From: Winogradskyella tangerina
Lineage (GTDB): Bacteria; Bacteroidota; Bacteroidia; Flavobacteriales; Flavobacteriaceae
Reading direction: 5' to 3'
DNA: 64,000 nt
Assembly: GCF_003260205.1 (NCBI RefSeq)
Contig: NZ_QERF01000003.1
Span: forward strand, 124,001-188,000
In this document: in pieces, positions 43,911-53,903 of the stretch
Layout of the letters: the number at the start of each line of letters is the position of its first letter
Position numbering within the stretch: position 1 is the first letter of the stretch
Made by a program: the position numbers and the translations under genes
Notes under the pieces: model-generated
What the model was told of the DNA's origin: nothing
The model's database searches: none
The model's input: the letters and a program-made list of their open reading frames with translations, nothing else

Positions 43911-44774
43911 TCATTCAGAAAGTAAACTCAGAAGATGCTTGCTATAGCCACTTTTTGTAAGCGATTTGGCAACCTCTCTAAGTTGGTCTTCGTCTATAAA
44001 TCCCATTCTGTAGGCAGCCTCTTCAATAGCGCCAATTTTTAAGCCTTGCCGTTCTTCAATAACCTGAACAAATTGCGAAGCCTGCATTAAAGAGTTAAAG
44101 GTGCCCGTGTCTAGCCAAGCCGTACCTTTATCTAAAACACTCACTTTTAGTTTACCGCGCTCGAGATAAGTTTTATTAACGTCTGTGATTTCTAATTCGC
44201 CTCTCTTGCTAGGCTTAATATTTTTAGCAATTTCAACAACCGAATTATCGTAAAAGTATATTCCCGGTACTGCATAATTAGATTTTGGGTCCTTTGGCTT
44301 TTCTTCGATAGAAACAACTTTGCCAGATTTATCAAATTCAACGACACCATAACGTTCTGGGTCATGAACATGGTAAGCATATATAATGCCACCGTCAGGG
44401 TCGTTGTTTTGCTGAAGAAGATCTGATAAGCCTGTTCCGTAGAATATATTATCTCCTAAAATGAGCGCTACCTTATCGTCTCCGATAAATTCTTCTCCAA
44501 TGATGAAGGCCTCGGCCAATCCATTGGGTGCTTCTTGAACCGCATATTGAAAATTACAACCGTATTTTTTACCATCTCCCAATAGCTTTTCGAAAAGAGG
44601 GATATCCTGTGGCGTAGAAATAATAAGGATATCCTTTATCCCTGACCACATCAATGTAGAAATGGGATAATAGATCATCGGCTTATCGTATATTGGCATT
44701 AATTGCTTACTGATAGCCAATGTTATTGGGTGTAATCGTGTGCCCGAACCTCCTGCTAGAACAATTCCCTTCAT
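43911..44774 (-). CDS. rfbA: Glucose-1-phosphate thymidylyltransferase
   Basis: 287-residue nucleotidyltransferase forming dTDP-glucose from dTTP and glucose-1-phosphate. The N-terminal [11 protein letters not shown] and the sugar-binding [17 protein letters not shown] are diagnostic, with LGDNIFYG downstream. It overlaps rfbB by 4 nt and starts the dTDP-rhamnose pathway. Confidence 0.97.
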   Translation of the reverse strand: MKGIVLAGGSGTRLHPITLAISKQLMPIYDKPMIYYPISTLMWSGIKDILIISTPQDIPLFEKLLGDGKKYGCNFQYAVQEAPNGLAEAFIIGEEFIGDDKVALILGDNIFYGTGLSDLLQQNNDPDGGIIYAYHVHDPERYGVVEFDKSGKVVSIEEKPKDPKSNYAVPGIYFYDNSVVEIAKNIKPSKRGELEITDVNKTYLERGKLKVSVLDKGTAWLDTGTFNSLMQASQFVQVIEERQGLKIGAIEEAAYRMGFIDEDQLREVAKSLTKSGYSKHLLSLLSE

Positions 44775-45793
44775 TGATTTTCGTACTTGTTTAAATACCA
44801 GTTTATTGTTTTTACAATTCCTGATTCAAAATTCTCTTCCGCCTCCCAGTTCAGTTCAGTTTCAATTTTTGAAGCATCTATAGCATATCTGAAATCATGA
44901 CCAGGTCTATCCGTTACAAATGTAATTTGTTCGGCATATTTTGAACTTTTTGGTTTTAATTCATCTAAGATACCACAGATTTTGTGAGCGATATACAAAT
45001 TATCTCTTTCGTTTTTTCCTCCAATATTATACGTTTCTCCTGATCGTCCTTTTTGATAAACTAGATCAATACCTCTACAATGATCATCAACGTAAAGCCA
45101 ATCTCTAATATTTTTACCATCGCCATAGATCGGAATAGCTTCATTAGTTAAAGCCTTTCTGATAATTGTTGGAATTAGTTTTTCATCGTGTTGTTTAGGC
45201 CCGTAATTATTGCTACAGTTAGTTGTTACGACATTCATTCCGTAGGTGTGGAAATAGCTCCTAACGATAAAATCTGATGATGCCTTTGAGGCACTGTATG
45301 GGCTGTTTGGTGCATAGGGCGTCTTTTCAGTAAATAATCCTGTTTTACCTAAAGTTCCGTAAACCTCGTCTGTTGAAATATGGTGAAATCTGTTATTCTC
45401 GCAGCCAGATTTAAAAGAAAACGGAGCATCCATCCAATGGTTCTTCGCGGTATTAAGCAAATTAAAAGTTCCATAAACATTTGTATTTATAAATGCGTCT
45501 GGATTGGCAATAGAATTGTCTACATGAGACTCAGCAGCGAAATGAACAACCCCTGAGAAATTGTGCATTCTGAATAATTCATCTACAAGGGTTACATCGC
45601 AAATATCCCCTTTTACAAACGTGTAATTTTTATTTTTTTCGTGTTCTTTTAAATTAGAAAGCTCACCTGCGTAGGTAAGCTTATCTAAATTAACAACTTC
45701 GATGTTTTGGTATGTTTTTAAAAAGTATGAAATAAAATTTGAACCAATAAATCCAGCGCCACCTGTTATAAGTATGGATTCGTGGTTATTCAT
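44771..45793 (-). CDS. rfbB: dTDP-glucose 4,6-dehydratase
   Basis: 340-residue SDR dehydratase of the rhamnose pathway. NAD motif [11 protein letters not shown] near residues 11-21, [20 protein letters not shown] and the catalytic YSASKASSD are all present. Its start overlaps the Wzz-like gene by 8 nt. Confidence 0.97.
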   Translation of the reverse strand: MNNHESILITGGAGFIGSNFISYFLKTYQNIEVVNLDKLTYAGELSNLKEHEKNKNYTFVKGDICDVTLVDELFRMHNFSGVVHFAAESHVDNSIANPDAFINTNVYGTFNLLNTAKNHWMDAPFSFKSGCENNRFHHISTDEVYGTLGKTGLFTEKTPYAPNSPYSASKASSDFIVRSYFHTYGMNVVTTNCSNNYGPKQHDEKLIPTIIRKALTNEAIPIYGDGKNIRDWLYVDDHCRGIDLVYQKGRSGETYNIGGKNERDNLYIAHKICGILDELKPKSSKYAEQITFVTDRPGHDFRYAIDASKIETELNWEAEENFESGIVKTINWYLNKYENQ

Positions 45794-46841
45794 AGTTCTT
45801 TATATATTTAAATGTATTAAATAGGAGGTATACCGCCGCCATTATAATCAGTGCAAGAGCTGGAAAAACCACAGAAAATCTTTGAAAAAAGTCCTTTTCT
45901 AAAGTACCGACTTCTTCAAAGCTCGATAATATGTCATAATATTCCCTTTCCTCTAGTTCGCTCATCTCAAGAGCTCTAAGTGCGTTTCTGATCTTCAATT
46001 CTTCCTGAAATAATTCGTATTCTTTGGTTTCGGTCTTTTCTTGTATCAGTGGCATTATGCCGCCCACGCCAAGCTTCGCCTCATCTTTTGTCGACTCATT
46101 TTGCTTGATTTCCAAATATGTTTTCTGTAAATCCTCTACTCGTTTTAACTCTTGGAGATAGGTAAGCCTTTGAACATTGCGAATAGAATCTGTACGCGCT
46201 TTTAACTTTATAGAGTACTCATTCTTGAATGTTTTTATAAAGCCTTGCTCTAAGCTAGGAAAGATTTCATTGTTTGTTGCTTTGGCTTTAACGGAAAAAA
46301 TATTTCCGGCTAAAATGTCTCTATTTTCAATAAAATCCTCATAGGTAAGATCTACCGCAATGGTACTATCTAGGGATTTTATATATTCATCGTATTCTTT
46401 TACTAGGTCATTTTGGGTTTCTGGGCCGATCTCAATTTCGAAACCTAGTAATTGTTTAGCCGTAGTTGTGCTGTCAATTTCAAAAATGTTAGACAATTCG
46501 CTGTAGTTCTCAGAGCTTATGAGCGCGTTAAAATAATCAACATTGTTAGCTAATTGGTATTTAGAGTCATAATATGGCCTCACTAACATATCTGAAACAT
46601 AGATAGGGCCTTTTAACTTTTCAATACCAAAACCAACCAATGCTGCAACCATTAAAATTATAGCTACAAGCTTAAAATTATTTACTAACGGTTTTAAAGC
46701 AAGTATTAAGGTAACAAATAGGCCTTTTCCAATTTTGCCAATAAATAAGAACAGTTTTTCAAAAAGTCTGCCAATAGCATTAAATAATTGTCCTAAGTCT
46801 ACTTCTTCAGTTTTGTCTTTTTCTGGTAGGTTATCACCCAT
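45786..46841 (-). CDS. wzz: Wzz-like chain length determinant protein
   Basis: 351-residue membrane protein with Wzz topology: an N-terminal helix (about 56-76, FKLVAIILMVAALVGFGI), a periplasmic region rich in coiled coil (about 200-310), and a C-terminal helix (about 322-342, VVFPALALIIMAAVYLLF). An additional amphipathic N-terminal segment (about 25-50) resembles a lipid-surface helix. It probably sets the length of the polymer made by the Wzy protein. No kinase domain is fused. It overlaps rfbB and lies 4 nt after DUF6909. Confidence 0.85.
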   Translation of the reverse strand: MGDNLPEKDKTEEVDLGQLFNAIGRLFEKLFLFIGKIGKGLFVTLILALKPLVNNFKLVAIILMVAALVGFGIEKLKGPIYVSDMLVRPYYDSKYQLANNVDYFNALISSENYSELSNIFEIDSTTTAKQLLGFEIEIGPETQNDLVKEYDEYIKSLDSTIAVDLTYEDFIENRDILAGNIFSVKAKATNNEIFPSLEQGFIKTFKNEYSIKLKARTDSIRNVQRLTYLQELKRVEDLQKTYLEIKQNESTKDEAKLGVGGIMPLIQEKTETKEYELFQEELKIRNALRALEMSELEEREYYDILSSFEEVGTLEKDFFQRFSVVFPALALIIMAAVYLLFNTFKYIKNYE

Positions 46842-46845
46842 TGTT

Positions 46846-48537
46846 CTAAGAATTAAATATTTGTTCTAATATCTTTTTTGTAATCACATAAGTTGGTCTA
46901 ACACCCGAGGTGCCAAGACCCCCAGAAGCCAATGTGCTTCCGGTTTCTAGCGGATTATCACTAGCGTAATAGGCATATCTTACTTTTACATCTTCATTAA
47001 TACTTCCTCTTACCTTTGATGAAGCCTGAATGGCTTTCTGATAATGTGCACCCTCCATTTCTAGGCCTATTACATTCCATGTAGAATTTTTAAAGAACTT
47101 TAATATTTCTTTGTTTTGTAATGAGGTCCCTAATACAGTAATCATTGTTCCCTCATAAACATCTACGCCGCAATCTACTAAATCGTTTTTACTTAGTTCA
47201 TTTTTAAACGGATAATTATCCGCGGTGCCTTCAAAAATATGCGCTGAAGGAATCATAACGTCGCCTTTGCCTCCTTCGAGAATACCAGCTTTACCCATAA
47301 TTGAAATAGATTTCACATCTAAGTGAACTTTTTTACCTCCTGCTTTAATAGGTTTCAAAAACTCATCTAAAGTCTCATAAGCTTGCTCACCAAAGGCATA
47401 GTCCATAACAAAAATAACGGCCTTTTCGTCTTTCGTAGATTGGGAGTATTCAAAGTCTGTTTTAGAAAAATCTATTTTATCAGTATCAAAAATCTGAACG
47501 TCAATGTTGGTTCCTGAAGTATCTTTTATATAGATCATTCCATTTTGCAACGCTGACTTTTCAACTTTATTGCGAATGGCGCTATTGTTTGGATTGCTCA
47601 GCGTTTCAAAAACCTCAAAAATGTCCTTTTTAGCATCGGCCCCTTTTAGAGTTCCTTTTGCAAAAAGAGAATTCATTACACTATGCATGTTAGCACTGAT
47701 GATATGAATTGGGCGTTCTAGTAAGCCGTGTTTGTGCATTACTGCCTTAATGTTATCAGCCCAAATCTCACCATGAATGTGATGTCCAATGCGCTCTCGT
47801 AACACAGGGCTAAAGGTGATGGTTCTTTTTGTGTTGTTTATGACTTCTTCAATGGCTAATTTTCCTAACCAATAAACAATATGTAATAAACGCTCTGGTT
47901 GATCTGGTGTTGCAAATTTTGGATAGGCTCCCGTTAGTTCGTTAAAGGTTCTGCCTAAAATATTTGCCGTATGTGTAATGGCGATCTCGCGTTCTTTTTG
48001 TGTTAATTTCTTTGAGGATTTAACCGCGCTTTCAAGTTTCTGCCAATCTCTAATTGTGGATCCTTCTTCATTAATGAGAACACGCTTACTAATTTTATGA
48101 GATTCCACAAACAAAAATGTAAGATGCGTTAGAATATCGTAGATCTCAGAGCGACCTCTAGTGATTTCAATATTCATTTGCTCGTCATCAATACGGTAGC
48201 AGTTTCGTCTTCGTTTTGGAGGAATTATTGGCTTAAAATGAGAATTAGCGTAACCTTCATCACTTGTTAAATTAATGAATGTACATTCTTCGATTCCTTG
48301 AGGTAAACGATCAATCACATAAAGCAGGCCTTCTAATTCGGCTTTCTCTTCTGCAATAGAACCATAGATTTCTGGTCGTAGAAGTAATAAGGCTTCGCGA
48401 AGCGTTTCTCCTGAAACACCCATTGGTTTATAAAATCCACGATTAAACAGGTGTCGCATGGTAATATACATACGTTCAATTGCGCTAGAGCTTTCTTGAG
48501 CTCTTGTTCTTTCGTGTTTCTTATTGGTTGTGCTCAT
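46846..48537 (-). CDS. DUF6909 family protein, C-terminal half resembles nucleoside phosphorylases
   Basis: 563-residue soluble protein of the Bacteroidota family DUF6909, function unknown. Reading the C-terminal half (about 365-560), I see motifs like those of the purine nucleoside phosphorylase/MTA nucleosidase superfamily: IMGKAGILEGGKGDVMIP (compare GSAGGL...GDIV) and GLEMEGAHYQKAI followed by YYASDNPLE (compare EMEAAAIA...ISDVAD). The N-terminal half is helical and basic. It is the first gene of the minus-strand run that contains wzz and rfb, so it may share their promoter. The similarity is a pattern match only. Confidence 0.8.
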   Translation of the reverse strand: MSTTNKKHERTRAQESSSAIERMYITMRHLFNRGFYKPMGVSGETLREALLLLRPEIYGSIAEEKAELEGLLYVIDRLPQGIEECTFINLTSDEGYANSHFKPIIPPKRRRNCYRIDDEQMNIEITRGRSEIYDILTHLTFLFVESHKISKRVLINEEGSTIRDWQKLESAVKSSKKLTQKEREIAITHTANILGRTFNELTGAYPKFATPDQPERLLHIVYWLGKLAIEEVINNTKRTITFSPVLRERIGHHIHGEIWADNIKAVMHKHGLLERPIHIISANMHSVMNSLFAKGTLKGADAKKDIFEVFETLSNPNNSAIRNKVEKSALQNGMIYIKDTSGTNIDVQIFDTDKIDFSKTDFEYSQSTKDEKAVIFVMDYAFGEQAYETLDEFLKPIKAGGKKVHLDVKSISIMGKAGILEGGKGDVMIPSAHIFEGTADNYPFKNELSKNDLVDCGVDVYEGTMITVLGTSLQNKEILKFFKNSTWNVIGLEMEGAHYQKAIQASSKVRGSINEDVKVRYAYYASDNPLETGSTLASGGLGTSGVRPTYVITKKILEQIFNS

Positions 48538-48553
48538 ACGTTGTTTTAACCTG

Positions 48554-48561
48554 CAAATATA
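48554..48561 (-). promoter_or_regulatory. Candidate -7 element upstream of DUF6909-wzz-rfb run
   Basis: TATATTTG on the minus strand fits TAxxTTTG and ends 16 nt before the DUF6909 ATG. No clear TTTG at -33. It could drive the long glycan transcript. Confidence 0.4.
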
Positions 48562-48564
48562 GCC

Positions 48565-50067
48565 TTATTTCGTTAATTGAAGCTCGTACATCTTATCGGC
48601 AATTTTTCGGTCATTCGCCAATCTAGGGATTTTATTCTGCCCACCGAGCTTCCCGATTGACTTCATATAGGTTTGAAATCCGTCTTTCTTCACGTGTGTA
48701 ACAATCAATGGTCTTAAGACTTTACCCTCAATTAAATCAAAATAATAGCTGTTTTGTTTTTGAAGTGACTGCTCTAAGTCTTCAATGAATTTAGATTCAT
48801 TTTCAGGCTCATTTTCAAACTCAATAAACCACTCGTGATACGGTAGGCCTTCCGAAGGGTTTATTTGTGGTGCCACTGTAAACTCATTGACTGCAATTGT
48901 GGTATTCTGAGAGGCTTCTTTTAAGGCTTGCTCGACTTCCTTTCCAATAACGTGCTCGCCAAAAGCAGAAATAAAATGTTTTATGCGACCACTAACGATA
49001 ACGCGATACGGACGCAGTGATGTAAATTCCACAGTGTCGCCAATATTATATGCCCAAAGACCTGCGGTGGTAGAAATGATCATTACATAATTAACACCAA
49101 GTTTAACGTCTTTTATAGTAATGCGTTCGGGGTTTTCTTCGAAAAAATGCTCGGCCTCAATAAACTCATAAAATATCCCTGAATCGAGCTGAAGCAACAT
49201 GCCGCGTTCGTTTTGTTTATCTTGAAAAGCAAAAAACCCTTCACTCGCAGGGTAAAGTTCTATGCTGTCGACGGATCTACCTATTAAATTTTCAAATTTT
49301 GCCCGATAAGGTTCGTAGTTAACGCCTCCGAATATAAACAGGTTGAAATTCTTGAAGATTTCACCAACCTTCTGTTGTTTCTTTTCGATCAGTTTTTCAA
49401 AATACATTTGCACCCACGACGGAATTCCGGAAATGATGGTCATGTTCTCATCTACCGTTTCTTCAACAATAGCGTCTACTTTTGTTTCCCAATCATCAAT
49501 GCAATTGGTCTCTAAGCTTGGCATTCTGTTTTTCTGAAGATATTTCGGTACGTAGTGGGCTACAATGCCTGAAAGCCGCCCAAGTTTAATCCCATTCTTT
49601 TCTTCTAAAATGGGACTTCCCTGAAGAAAGATCATTTTTCCATCAACAAATTTTGAATTTCCTGTCTCATGAATGTAGAGCAAAATGGCATTTCTAGCTG
49701 CCTGCACATGAGTTGGCATGCTTTCTTTGGTAATCGGAATATATTTTGAACCCGAAGTGGTGCCTGATGTCTTTGCGAAATAGATCGGTTTGCCCTTCCA
49801 AAGAATGTTTTCTTCGCCAGCAACAACGCGCTCAACATAAGGTCTTAACGCCTCATAATCTCGAATTGGCACTCTAGATCTAAAGTCTTCATAGGTCTTG
49901 ATCTCATGGAACTTATGATCTTTTCCGAAGACGGTAGAACTGGCTTCTGAAATCAAATTCTGAAATACACGTTCTTGCGTCTTTACAGGTTGTGTTGCCC
50001 ATTTATTAATGCGCTTCGCAATATATTTAGCAAATGGTTTTGAGAGTGCGGCTTTGATCGATGGCAT
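48565..50067 (-). CDS. GH3-family acyl-adenylating protein
   Basis: 500-residue protein related to plant GH3 (auxin-responsive) amide synthetases of the adenylate-forming superfamily. ATP-binding loop FAKTSGTTSGSKYIPIT (about residues 107-123), then LYPASEGFFAFQ and the hinge-like VEFTSLRPYRVIVSGRIKHFISAFGEHV. It probably activates a carboxylate as an adenylate; the substrate in Bacteroidota is unknown. It overlaps the M23 peptidase gene by one base. It is soluble, with no signal peptide. Confidence 0.85.
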   Translation of the reverse strand: MPSIKAALSKPFAKYIAKRINKWATQPVKTQERVFQNLISEASSTVFGKDHKFHEIKTYEDFRSRVPIRDYEALRPYVERVVAGEENILWKGKPIYFAKTSGTTSGSKYIPITKESMPTHVQAARNAILLYIHETGNSKFVDGKMIFLQGSPILEEKNGIKLGRLSGIVAHYVPKYLQKNRMPSLETNCIDDWETKVDAIVEETVDENMTIISGIPSWVQMYFEKLIEKKQQKVGEIFKNFNLFIFGGVNYEPYRAKFENLIGRSVDSIELYPASEGFFAFQDKQNERGMLLQLDSGIFYEFIEAEHFFEENPERITIKDVKLGVNYVMIISTTAGLWAYNIGDTVEFTSLRPYRVIVSGRIKHFISAFGEHVIGKEVEQALKEASQNTTIAVNEFTVAPQINPSEGLPYHEWFIEFENEPENESKFIEDLEQSLQKQNSYYFDLIEGKVLRPLIVTHVKKDGFQTYMKSIGKLGGQNKIPRLANDRKIADKMYELQLTK

Positions 50068-50936
50068 TACTGAAAATCGATAAAATTAGTAGGGTTTACA
50101 GGATATCCGTTGCTCCATAATTCGAAATGAAGGTGTGGCCCTGTGCTAAGTTCGCCAGTATTCCCAGACATGGCGATTACCTCACCGGCTTTCACCAAGT
50201 CGCCTTGGGATTTGGTTATGGATGAGTTGTGCTTATAAACGGAGATCAGTTCTTGGTTGTGTTCAATTATGATAACGTAACCTGTTTCAACCGTCCACTC
50301 GGCAAAAATAATGGTGCCGTCTGCTGTGGCCTTCACGGGAGTGTTTGCTGCCACAACTACATCTACGGCGTAGTGCTTGTCTTCAATATTATAGCCTTCA
50401 GAAATAGATCCGTTAACAGGTGGAAAAAGCACGAAGTTGTTTTGATCTGCAGAGCCTTCAAACAGATTGTACTTATCCTCTTTTTCGACTTTTTCCCTTA
50501 AGAGCGAGTCTTCTTTATTCGTTGAAACCTGTAAAATATCTAAATCGCTTTTTGCAGCTTCAATAACTGAATCTCTATTAAAATCTTCAGAAGCCACATC
50601 GCCAGTAAGTACTTTACGGATTGAAGCATAATACCGTTTATTTAATTCTAATTCCTGAACCAAAGAATCGGTTTTATAGTTAAGGAAGGTTGCTTTTTTC
50701 TTTAAACTGGTTGAAGAATATCCAGGGATATATTCGCGTAATGGTGTATATGCAATGATTAGAGCTGTCAGAAACACTAAAAATATTGCAGACAGTGAAG
50801 TCATCACAAATACGTTTAGCCTCGTTAGTTTTATGGCAAAACGCTCCTCGAAAGTATCTTCATTTAGTATAACCAGACGATACTTGTGAAGTAACTTTTT
50901 TGTGAATTTCTTTTCTTTTTTGTTCTTTTTCGCCAT
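50067..50936 (-). CDS. M23 family metallopeptidase
   Basis: 289-residue membrane-anchored LytM peptidase. A basic N-terminus and one membrane helix (about 46-65) lead into a coiled-coil linker and the M23 domain (about 175-289). Zinc and catalytic residues are complete: HYAVD (H-x3-D), VYKHN and HLHFE (HxH). It should act on peptidoglycan cross-links or regulate another hydrolase. Its start is far from tatA, which is divergent. Confidence 0.9.
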   Translation of the reverse strand: MAKKNKKEKKFTKKLLHKYRLVILNEDTFEERFAIKLTRLNVFVMTSLSAIFLVFLTALIIAYTPLREYIPGYSSTSLKKKATFLNYKTDSLVQELELNKRYYASIRKVLTGDVASEDFNRDSVIEAAKSDLDILQVSTNKEDSLLREKVEKEDKYNLFEGSADQNNFVLFPPVNGSISEGYNIEDKHYAVDVVVAANTPVKATADGTIIFAEWTVETGYVIIIEHNQELISVYKHNSSITKSQGDLVKAGEVIAMSGNTGELSTGPHLHFELWSNGYPVNPTNFIDFQ

Positions 50937-51023
50937 CGAAACAAAATTAGTTAAAATAGTGAAATACCCGTATCAATACCTACTAAAGTTAGGTTAACAA
51001 CGCTGTAATTCAAGTTTAATTAC

Positions 51024-51031
51024 TAACTTTG
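51024..51031 (+). promoter_or_regulatory. Candidate -7 element of tatA
   Basis: TAACTTTG fits TAxxTTTG exactly and ends 18 nt before the tatA ATG. The -33 region has no clear TTTG at the ideal spacing. Confidence 0.5.
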
Positions 51032-51049
51032 TACTCTAAATTTGAACGT

Positions 51050-51232
51050 ATGATTTCGAGTAGTATATTTTTAGCATTGGGTCCATGGCAAATCGTTTTG
51101 ATTGTAGTTGCCATTTTACTGCTGTTTGGTGGTAAAAAAATCCCTGAATTAATGCGCGGTTTGGGTAGTGGTATTAAAGAATTTAAAGATGCCAGTAAAG
51201 AAGACCCAGCAGAAAATAAGGACAAAGAATAA
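51050..51232 (+). CDS. tatA: Sec-independent translocase protein TatA
   Basis: 60-residue TatA/E: one membrane helix (about 10-24, [18 protein letters not shown]) followed by the conserved amphipathic [20 protein letters not shown] and a charged tail. ATG 51050 (MISSSIF) is used; the open frame extends upstream to 51029 but lacks a better start. No tatC or tatB is adjacent. TatA oligomers form the pore for folded proteins in the cytoplasmic membrane. Confidence 0.93.
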   Translation: MISSSIFLALGPWQIVLIVVAILLLFGGKKIPELMRGLGSGIKEFKDASKEDPAENKDKE

Positions 51233-51250
51233 CCTTTTTGAACATTATAA

Positions 51251-51283
51251 AAAAAGCCAACTAAATTTTATAGTTGGCTTTTT
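51251..51283. terminator. Bidirectional intrinsic terminator between tatA and DUF4837 gene
   Basis: Perfect 13-bp stem AAAAAGCCAACTA/TAGTTGGCTTTTT with a 7-nt loop, T-rich on both strands. It sits between convergent genes and can stop transcription from both sides. Confidence 0.9.
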
Positions 51284-51286
51284 TTA

Positions 51287-52267
51287 TTATTTGATTTCAA
51301 TTGATTTTATAATCGATTCGAGCTCAAAAACATAATCTCGTTTCCTTAGCGACGGTGCATAAACATAACCATCTGCTACGAGATAGCGTTTATTAACCTG
51401 GTCTTCTATGGCGTACATAATAAACGGACCTCCTTGGGTAAATCCTACCGTTTCCCAAAGCCCTCTTACTTCATATGCTGGTTTATTATCGATAATTGTT
51501 TTGAACATTGCTGGTGCATAAGCGTCTTCAATAACCATATAGATGTCATCTTCTCCCGGTACTTTCGTTTTTGTAACTCGGTTTCTTAATCGCATGATAT
51601 CTACAATTGTGCTGTCTCCTTTAGAAATACTATCTATCGGAATTTCATAAAACATAATGTCTATGGTTTTGGTTTGGTCTAATCCTTTCCTTAACCAATA
51701 AAAGTCATCTTCAGCTTTTCCGAATCCATAGGCCGACGGAATATTTACAGTAAAGCCCAATTGGTTTTCCATTTGTTCATCCTTTAGCAAGGATAAATTA
51801 ATCCGTCTTTGCTTTTCGGTAACTTCCTCTTTATTAAAAGCGGCAAGGATCTTGTCTTTATTTTCTTCGAGTTGGGTAATGATCTCTTTAATCGTTTTAC
51901 CGCCTACTACCGCAACTGTTTGTGGTTTTGCAAAGGCATTAGTGGCAATTTTGGTTGTTGGTTCTAAATTTCCTTTTTCAATTTTAAGAACCACTCTGCT
52001 TCGGGTTGCAAATCCATCAAATACCTGCGGAGGAATTTGACGTAACTTAAATTTTGGTTCGTCTACAGGAAGTCCATTTAGTGGTGCTGCAAAAATAGAT
52101 CGGATAGTCTCACCTACGGTGCCTTCCCAAAGGTCGCTATCAACCACTACTGAAATGCTATTCAGATTACCATTTGAAGCTGGAAGATAAGTTGTTTTAT
52201 CTCCATCTTTTTTATTATCACATGCTGTCATTAGCACACAAAACAATAAGACGTATAACGTTCTCAT
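51287..52267 (-). CDS. DUF4837 family lipoprotein
   Basis: 326-residue lipoprotein of family DUF4837, function unknown. ATG 52267 (MRTLYVLLFCVLMTACDN) gives a clean signal peptide with a lipobox Cys at residue 16; the longer frame from 52303 would overlap the upstream gene. The mature part contains DLWEGTVGETIRSIFAAPLNGLPVDEPKF, a family hallmark. It lies 22 nt after the transglycosylase gene and is probably co-transcribed with it. A cell-envelope role is likely but unproven. Confidence 0.88.
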   Translation of the reverse strand: MRTLYVLLFCVLMTACDNKKDGDKTTYLPASNGNLNSISVVVDSDLWEGTVGETIRSIFAAPLNGLPVDEPKFKLRQIPPQVFDGFATRSRVVLKIEKGNLEPTTKIATNAFAKPQTVAVVGGKTIKEIITQLEENKDKILAAFNKEEVTEKQRRINLSLLKDEQMENQLGFTVNIPSAYGFGKAEDDFYWLRKGLDQTKTIDIMFYEIPIDSISKGDSTIVDIMRLRNRVTKTKVPGEDDIYMVIEDAYAPAMFKTIIDNKPAYEVRGLWETVGFTQGGPFIMYAIEDQVNKRYLVADGYVYAPSLRKRDYVFELESIIKSIEIK

Positions 52268-52289
52268 ACAAATATTTTTTGTTGGTTTA

Positions 52290-53837
52290 TTACTCAGACA
52301 CAATGAGTGTCATTCCTACTTTGAGTTTATTACCACTAATATCGTTCCAATCTTTAAGATTTTGAACAGAAACTCCAGAAAATTTTTGAGCAATGCTCCA
52401 AAGGGAGTCTCCAGATTTTACCTTGTAGGTTTGTTTCCCTTCGGAATTTACTACTTTTTTAATGGATTTTGGTTTAGTCTGAATCTCGGGGTTTCTGGGG
52501 TAAATTGTAAGGCGCTGGCCGATCCTGAGATTATTACTTCGAAGGCCATTCCAGCGTTTAATTTGACTTACTCTAACACCATAACGTCTCGCAATTTTAC
52601 CTAAATAGTCGCCGCTTTTCACTCGATATCTTATTCGGGTATCTGTATTAAAAAGTTGTGGCAGTGGCTTTTCACGTTTATCAAACTCAGCCTTAGCATA
52701 AGCATAAATTTTATCTTCATTAGAAGTAAATATTCCAACGGCTTCTCTCGGTAATCTTAGAGCATAAGTTTTGCCTTCCACCTTCGGAATAATATCGAGT
52801 TTATAAGACGGGTTTAAAAACTGAAGTTCTTCAATATTGACACCTGTAGTTTCTGAGACCTGATCTAAGGTAATCATCTGTTTCACATGAACGGTGTCTG
52901 TTTGAATGTGCTGAAAAGGAGGTCGTTCTGGCTTAAAGCCGTGTTCTTCGGCATATTCAAAAATATACATGGTGGCGAGAAATGCAGGAACGTAACCAGC
53001 AGTTTCTCGCGGTAAATGAGGTCGAATGTTCCAGTAATTCTGATAGCCTCCAGAACGTCGGATCGCCTTATTTACATTTCCCGGCCCTGAATTATAAGCA
53101 GCGAGTGCCAAATCCCAGTCACCAAATATTTTATACAATCTTGAAAGATATTGCGCAGCAGCAGTAGTGGATTTAATCGGGTCGCTGCGGTCGTCTACAT
53201 AACTACTTACATCTAATTTATACTCTTTTCCTGTGGTAAACATAAACTGCCAAAGTCCGGTGGCGCCTACGCGAGACCGAGCTCTTGGTTTTAGGGCAGA
53301 TTCCACAATAGATAAGTATTTCATCTCAAGAGGAATGTTGTAATTGTCGAACTCTTGTTCAAACATTGGGAAATAAAAATGACTTAATCCCATTAAGCGC
53401 TCTAATGATTTGCGCCTATGTTTCAGATAGCGTTTAATAACACTTTCAAGAGAAGGATTGTATTCAACATTAAATGGCGTTTTGGCGTTTAGTCGTGCTA
53501 ATCTTGCTTTCAATGTATCTGTAGGAAGTTCAGGATAATCAACGGGTTCGTAAGTCATTTCGGTAACAGACTTATAGATAGTGTCGTATAACGAATTGCT
53601 ATAAAGTTCTTCTAACCATTTTCTGTCTAATTCGGCAGCTTCAGGAAGATCCTCAAGATTTTTAATATTTAGTGAATCAATTTCCGCAGGAATTATTTTT
53701 GAAGTACTAATAACCTTGCCATCAATAAGAGAGTCTTTTGATCTATCCGTTGCACGAACGGAATCGGTCTTAGTTTGCGAGAAGCTCAAAGCGGCAACTG
53801 CTAAACAGCAAATTGATATGGTTAATTTTATGTGCAT
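52290..53837 (-). CDS. Lytic transglycosylase with LysM repeats (MltD-like)
   Basis: 515-residue secreted peptidoglycan lyase. Signal peptide (about 1-20, ending ALSFSQ), then a linker and an SLT domain (about 155-300) with the catalytic Glu in LSIVESALKP, GATGLWQFM and AYNSGPGNV. Two clear LysM modules at the C-terminus (RYRVKSGDYLGKIARRYG and TYKVKSGDSLWSIAQKF) bind glycan; a more divergent one may precede them (about 325-375). This order is that of MltD. It probably cuts glycan strands for wall turnover. Confidence 0.93.
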   Translation of the reverse strand: MHIKLTISICCLAVAALSFSQTKTDSVRATDRSKDSLIDGKVISTSKIIPAEIDSLNIKNLEDLPEAAELDRKWLEELYSNSLYDTIYKSVTEMTYEPVDYPELPTDTLKARLARLNAKTPFNVEYNPSLESVIKRYLKHRRKSLERLMGLSHFYFPMFEQEFDNYNIPLEMKYLSIVESALKPRARSRVGATGLWQFMFTTGKEYKLDVSSYVDDRSDPIKSTTAAAQYLSRLYKIFGDWDLALAAYNSGPGNVNKAIRRSGGYQNYWNIRPHLPRETAGYVPAFLATMYIFEYAEEHGFKPERPPFQHIQTDTVHVKQMITLDQVSETTGVNIEELQFLNPSYKLDIIPKVEGKTYALRLPREAVGIFTSNEDKIYAYAKAEFDKREKPLPQLFNTDTRIRYRVKSGDYLGKIARRYGVRVSQIKRWNGLRSNNLRIGQRLTIYPRNPEIQTKPKSIKKVVNSEGKQTYKVKSGDSLWSIAQKFSGVSVQNLKDWNDISGNKLKVGMTLIVSE

Positions 53838-53903
53838 AAATGCCTGATTAGATCTTAAATGCCTAACGCTTCAAAAATAAGAAATCGTATGTATTTGAAA
53901 AGC

